A DNA stretch of 64,000 nucleotides from AWTP1-9 sp035703165 (GTDB lineage: Bacteria; Bacteroidota; Bacteroidia; Chitinophagales; Chitinophagaceae): assembly GCA_035703165.1 (NCBI GenBank), contig DASSYR010000110.1, positions 1 to 64,000 of the forward strand, given 5' to 3'. Shown here piece by piece: positions 60,467-64,000 of the stretch. The position numbers were made by a program, and so were the translations under genes. The notes beneath the pieces are model-generated. The model had not been told where the DNA came from. It searched no databases and saw only the letters and a program-made list of their open reading frames with translations. Numbering within the stretch: position 1 is the stretch's first letter; the number at the start of each line of letters is the position of its first letter.

Positions 60467-61264
60467 TTATACACTACCGCTATTATCTTTAATCAAATAA
60501 TATACACAACTGGTAAAAAAATTTCTTACTTGGGGCATTGCGCTTATCAGCTTAAACTGTTCTCTTGGTTTCCAGCCAAATTTGTATTCATAAATCGGGT
60601 TAACGAGGTAGAAGGTTTTGCTTACCACTTTATACCCGGTTTCCTTAACAATTTTTTCAAACCGCTCAATTGAAATACCGGTTTCTTTTATCTCCGCATA
60701 AGCGGTTGCATCCTGTCCACCCATTTTTAAAACCCATTTATATAAAGGCATTGGTAGCAAATGATAATAGGGCAACTTACTTAACAACTTATTATTAATC
60801 ATCTGCTGGTGACCTCCAAAAGGCATTTGCCAGGGCGGAAAACCAAAAAAGATAACTCCTTCGGGATTTAAAAAGCTTTTCATCCAGGCAATCAGCTTCT
60901 TTTGATCGTGTATATGCTCAATCACATCTTTTAAAATAACTATATCGAATTTTCCTTTTAGTTCTGTCGCCGCATCTACCTGGTAAATATCTTTCGAAAT
61001 AAAACTGATTAATCCCATTTCCAGTTCCTTTTCCATAAAAAGTCTGGCATTTACCAACCGGGGATCATCTAATTCAACACCCACCGCTACACAACCTTTT
61101 TCAATAAATGCTTTTAATACACCTGCTTCTCCACAACCAATTTCAAGAACCCGCATGCCGGACAATATCGGTTTATGTTTTTCAACAAACGGCACTACAT
61201 GCCTGCGGGCATTTTGTACCTGTATGTTAAAATAACGAAGTTTATCTTGATGGAACTCAAACAT
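60467..61264 (-). CDS. Class I SAM-dependent methyltransferase
   Basis: A 265-residue Rossmann-fold methyltransferase. SAM-binding motif I is VLEIGCGEAGVLKAF (about residues 39-53), motif II acidic residue is in VELDD, and motif IV region is DIVILKDVIEHI, which is the methyltransferase 11/UbiE-like pattern. The C-terminal half has several aromatic segments and a possible amphipathic end. The substrate is unknown. It starts 19 bases after parE on the same strand, so it is probably co-transcribed with topoisomerase IV; no link to DNA topology is known. Confidence 0.85.
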   Translation of the reverse strand: MFEFHQDKLRYFNIQVQNARRHVVPFVEKHKPILSGMRVLEIGCGEAGVLKAFIEKGCVAVGVELDDPRLVNARLFMEKELEMGLISFISKDIYQVDAATELKGKFDIVILKDVIEHIHDQKKLIAWMKSFLNPEGVIFFGFPPWQMPFGGHQQMINNKLLSKLPYYHLLPMPLYKWVLKMGGQDATAYAEIKETGISIERFEKIVKETGYKVVSKTFYLVNPIYEYKFGWKPREQFKLISAMPQVRNFFTSCVYYLIKDNSGSV

Positions 61265-61283
61265 ATCGCCTTATATCTCCTTT

Positions 61284-63188
61284 CTAATTAGTTTCTGCCA
61301 AGTCTAATTCAATCCGCAAGTTATCAATAATAAAATCCTGGCGTTCCGGTGTATTTTTACCCATATAATACTCAAGTAATTGCTGAATATGCATATCCGG
61401 CAATAGCATTACGGGATCCAATTTCATTTCCGCACCAATAAATCTTGCAAACTCTTCCGGACTAATCTCGCCCAATCCTTTAAACCGGGTTATCTCCGGT
61501 TTACCGCCTAACTTTTTAATTGCATCCTGCTTTTCTCTTTCATCGTAACAATAAAAAGTTTCTTTTTTATCTCTAACTCTAAACAAAGGAGTTTGCAGAA
61601 TATAAACATGCCCGTTTTTCACCAAATCAGGAAAAAATTGCAGAAAAAATGTCATCAATAGTAACCGGATGTGCATACCATCTACGTCGGCATCGGTAGC
61701 AATTACGATGTTGTTATACCGTAACCCTTCATACCCTTCTTCAATATTTAATGCATGTTGTAATAAGTTGAACTCCTCATTTTCATATACCACTTTTTTT
61801 GTCAAACCAAAACTGTTCAGCGGTTTACCACGCAGACTGAACACTGCCTGCGTTTCCACGTTACGGGCTTTGGTAATACTGCCACTGGCGCTGTCTCCTT
61901 CAGTAATAAAAATGGTGCTCTCTTTTGCTTTTTCTATAATGATATCTTTTTCTTTCCCGGTAGGTTCATCATTGTAGTGATAACGACAGTCCCGCAGCTT
62001 TTTATTATGAAGATTAGCCTTCTTAGCTCTTTCATTAGCCAGTTTTTTGATACCGGCCAATTCTTTACGTTCTCTTTCGTTTTGCTCAATTCGTTTTTTT
62101 AAAGCATCGGCTACGGTTGGATTTTTATGCAAATACAAATCCAAATCACGAGCTAAGAAATCACCCACAAAGTTTTTCATGGTAGGCCCGCCTTCATATA
62201 CGTTTTGCGACCCCAGCTTTGTTTTGGTTTGTGATTCAAACACAGGCTCCTGCACACGAACAGATACGGCCGCACAAATACTCCCTCTTATATCTGCCGC
62301 ATCGTAATCCTTCTTATAAAAATCACGAATTGTTTTTACGTACGCTTCACGAAAAGCTGCCAGGTGTGTGCCACCCTGTGTAGTAAACTGACCGTTTACA
62401 AAAGAATAATATTCTTCGCCATACTGGTTTTCATGTGTGATGGCTACTTCAATATCGTCCCCTTTTAAATGAATGATAGGATAACGGATATCATCGGCAT
62501 TGGTTTTACGCTGCAACAAATCCAGCAAACCATTTTTAGAAACATATTTCTTACCATTAAAATTGATGATAAGCCCCGCATTCAAATAACAATAATTCCA
62601 AAACTGGTTGTCGAGATACTCGTGTATATAATGAAAATTCTTGAACACCGAGTCATCCGGAATGAAGGTTACCATTGTACCATTGCCTTCACCGGTCTTT
62701 GCTTCTTTATGCTCTTTTACCAGCACTCCTTTCTCAAACTCAGCTGTTTTTTCTTTACCGTCACGAAAAGCAGTTACTTTAAAATAATTACTCAACGCAT
62801 TTACTGCTTTGGTACCAACACCATTCAGCCCAACCGCTTTCTGAAACACTTTGCTGTCGTATTTGGCTCCCGTGTTAATCTTGCTTACCACATCTACTAC
62901 TTTACCAAGGGGAATACCACGGCCATAATCCCGAACCGTAACCACACCCTTTTCAATAGTTACGTCAATTTGCTTGCCATAACCCATGGTATGCTCGTCA
63001 ATACAATTGTCTATTACTTCTTTAACAAGCACATAAATACCATCATCGGGGCTGGCGCCATCGCCCAGTTTACCAATGTACATACCGGGACGGAGACGGA
63101 TATGCTCCCTCCACTCAAGAGTTCGTATTGAATCTTCCGTATATTCAAACAGATTGTTATCTTTTTCCGATTCTTTTGCTTTAGCCAT
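61284..63188 (-). CDS. parE: DNA topoisomerase IV subunit B (ParE)
   Basis: A 634-residue GHKL/TOPRIM subunit. The ATP site has VKEVIDNCIDEH, DYGRGIPLG and GLNGVGTKAVNALS; the TOPRIM domain shows TEGDSASGS (the metal-binding Glu) and the DADVDGMHIRLLLMTFF motif. Its length is that of ParE rather than the longer GyrB of many bacteria. The conserved C-terminal RFKGLGEISP is present. It heads the four-gene operon ending in parC and has a promoter at 63298-63327. The TOPRIM motif TEGDSASGS differs slightly from the common EGDSAGGS. Confidence 0.95.
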   Translation of the reverse strand: MAKAKESEKDNNLFEYTEDSIRTLEWREHIRLRPGMYIGKLGDGASPDDGIYVLVKEVIDNCIDEHTMGYGKQIDVTIEKGVVTVRDYGRGIPLGKVVDVVSKINTGAKYDSKVFQKAVGLNGVGTKAVNALSNYFKVTAFRDGKEKTAEFEKGVLVKEHKEAKTGEGNGTMVTFIPDDSVFKNFHYIHEYLDNQFWNYCYLNAGLIINFNGKKYVSKNGLLDLLQRKTNADDIRYPIIHLKGDDIEVAITHENQYGEEYYSFVNGQFTTQGGTHLAAFREAYVKTIRDFYKKDYDAADIRGSICAAVSVRVQEPVFESQTKTKLGSQNVYEGGPTMKNFVGDFLARDLDLYLHKNPTVADALKKRIEQNERERKELAGIKKLANERAKKANLHNKKLRDCRYHYNDEPTGKEKDIIIEKAKESTIFITEGDSASGSITKARNVETQAVFSLRGKPLNSFGLTKKVVYENEEFNLLQHALNIEEGYEGLRYNNIVIATDADVDGMHIRLLLMTFFLQFFPDLVKNGHVYILQTPLFRVRDKKETFYCYDEREKQDAIKKLGGKPEITRFKGLGEISPEEFARFIGAEMKLDPVMLLPDMHIQQLLEYYMGKNTPERQDFIIDNLRIELDLAETN

Positions 63189-63297
63189 GGCCCCCTCCTG
63201 ACTCCCCTTGAAGGGAGAATTATATTATGTTATTAAATGAAATACGTTAAATAAAATACTACCAATCAAATGCAGTATCCTGCAATTTACACGGCTG

Positions 63298-63327
63298 CGA
63301 ATTTAGCGGAATGAAAGCAATTTTCAA
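63298..63327 (-). promoter_or_regulatory. Promoter of the parE operon
   Basis: Minus strand: TTG at 63325-63327, 19-base spacer, TAAATTCG at 63298-63305 (one mismatch to TAnnTTTG), giving a leader of about 105 bases to parE. The remaining part of the 315-base gap (63189-63503) shows no other feature. Confidence 0.55.
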
Positions 63328-63503
63328 GAACATCACTTATCCACAACAAAAAGGAAAATGTGAGCAAATTTTATCCATAAAAAAGTTGTGCACACCAGGA
63401 GAGAAGGACAACTACCGGAATCATTTAAAAGATTTTGCTCCCATATCAACACAAGAAATGGGCCGGAATGGGGATGCTGTTATCTTCCAAAAAATAGTTT
63501 TGG

Positions 63504-64000
63504 TTATTTAATCTTTTCACCTCTCATTTTCACATTCGTTTCAATGGTAACAGGCAATTCACGAGCCAAAACGTTAATGTTTCCTTTTATTATACCGGTT
63601 ATCCGGCAGCTTTTTAACATGCCCGATGTTATTTCTATTTCGTATAAGCCGGATTGCTGCCCCTTTAATCCTGCACCTACATCATAACCCATGTAGTTAA
63701 CATTGGCGCTATCACTTTCAATTAAAGCTTCTGCAGCAATACTGGCTACTTTCTCATCAATATCATTAAGAATATAATTCGTTTTTATATTCATACTTAT
63801 TTCCCCGGGATACTTTGACGTAATTTGCCATTTATCCCGGATATGCACAGCAGAATCCGGAAATATCTTAAATATCTGGTCAATATTCCTTTGTATCATT
63901 TCTTCTTTTACGAATTTTTCCAATAGGCCAATGGCTGCCTTTTTCCCTGCCTCATCGGCAGGACTAAATTTTGACAAAATTTGATCTGACATGTCTTTAT
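63504..64000 (-). CDS. Protein of unknown function, N-terminus beyond window edge
   Basis: The minus strand is open from the window edge to a TAA at 63504-63506. The reading continues past the first internal ATG (63992) to base 64000 with no stop, so the gene probably begins outside. The visible 165 or so residues have an alpha-helical first part (DEAGKKAAIGLLEKFVKEE) and a beta-rich second part (GEISMNIKTNYIL, then SGLYEIEITSGMLKSCRITG). No signal peptide or catalytic motif can be seen in this fragment. I do not recognise the family with confidence. Confidence 0.6.
   Translation of the reverse strand, partial: KDMSDQILSKFSPADEAGKKAAIGLLEKFVKEEMIQRNIDQIFKIFPDSAVHIRDKWQITSKYPGEISMNIKTNYILNDIDEKVASIAAEALIESDSANVNYMGYDVGAGLKGQQSGLYEIEITSGMLKSCRITGIIKGNINVLARELPVTIETNVKMRGEKIK

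Noticed and set aside
62469..63131. Long (220-codon) open frame on the plus strand opposite parE
   Set aside because: It lies entirely within the highly conserved parE gene on the other strand, its product has no recognisable features and reads like the complement of a conserved gene.

Overview
This is a 64 kb stretch of ordinary chromosome from a member of the Bacteroidota, most likely a Chitinophagaceae-type organism (inference from gene content; no rRNA is present to confirm it). Evidence: AT-rich DNA; promoters of the Bacteroidota type (TAnnTTTG at -7, often with TTG near -33) directly upstream of many genes; a fused SecDF; type IX secretion proteins (PorP/SprF, a type B gliding-motility C-terminal sorting domain); a SprB-repeat protein; DUF5777 and DUF1573 proteins; a bacilliredoxin; and an ornithine/arginine decarboxylase of the fold-III type. 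I see no prophage, transposon, CRISPR array or rRNA operon. One tRNA (Leu, anticodon CAA) is present.

Layout. 1-2.6 kb: a truncated sugar-nucleotidyltransferase-like gene, an ACC-deaminase/D-cysteine-desulfhydrase-like enzyme and a secreted protein. 2.6-6.6 kb: a YbiT-like ABC-F ATPase whose second nucleotide site is degenerate, then groES-groEL. 6.9-10.1 kb: nusB, DUF1573 lipoprotein, yajC, coaE, CPBP protease. 10.2-18.1 kb: stand-alone RlmK, aspartate-type aminotransferase, serine hydrolase, secDF, a zinc-ribbon membrane protein and an IscA/ErpA-type protein. 18.2-20.3 kb: a membrane-anchored protein and the catalytic subunit of methylmalonyl-CoA mutase.

20.6-24.6 kb: a tight five-gene operon of a mono-haem lipoprotein, an OB-fold protein, a YceI protein, a DUF5777 beta-barrel and a lipoprotein with five SprB-type repeats capped by a cytochrome-like domain. 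This is the best candidate in the window for an undescribed cell-envelope redox system. 24.7-29.7 kb: DUF4242, a small outer-membrane protein, Nnr (NAD(P)HX repair) and a membrane pyrophosphatase. 29.9-32.6 kb: a probable small RNA of about 100 nt with a 6S-like fold, followed by a blaI-blaR1 type regulator pair with an operator overlapping its promoter. 32.7-38.3 kb: a PorP/SprF protein paired with a 1527-residue type IX secretion substrate.

38.4-48.5 kb: WbqC-like protein, LEA-2 lipoprotein, bacilliredoxin, small heat-shock protein, a possible 26-residue membrane microprotein, a secreted protein, the decarboxylase, rpmI-rplT without infC and with structured RNA around it, a nucleoside-recognition (SpmA/SpmB-like) protein, ychF, a hicB antitoxin followed by a frameshifted hicA, and tRNA-Leu. 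48.6-56.9 kb: hscB, a saccharopine-dehydrogenase-like protein, trmN6, tsaD, an ABC permease, prfC, a cysteine-cluster protein and xerD. 57-63.2 kb: topoisomerase IV encoded as parE - methyltransferase - DUF1835 - parC, apparently one operon. The last gene runs off the right edge.

Most genes are housekeeping functions: protein folding and export, translation, Fe-S assembly, cofactor repair, DNA topology. The accessory interest is concentrated in the cytochrome/SprB cluster, the 6S-like RNA, the broken HicAB module, the hairpins lying between genes inside operons, and the extended -7 promoter motif.
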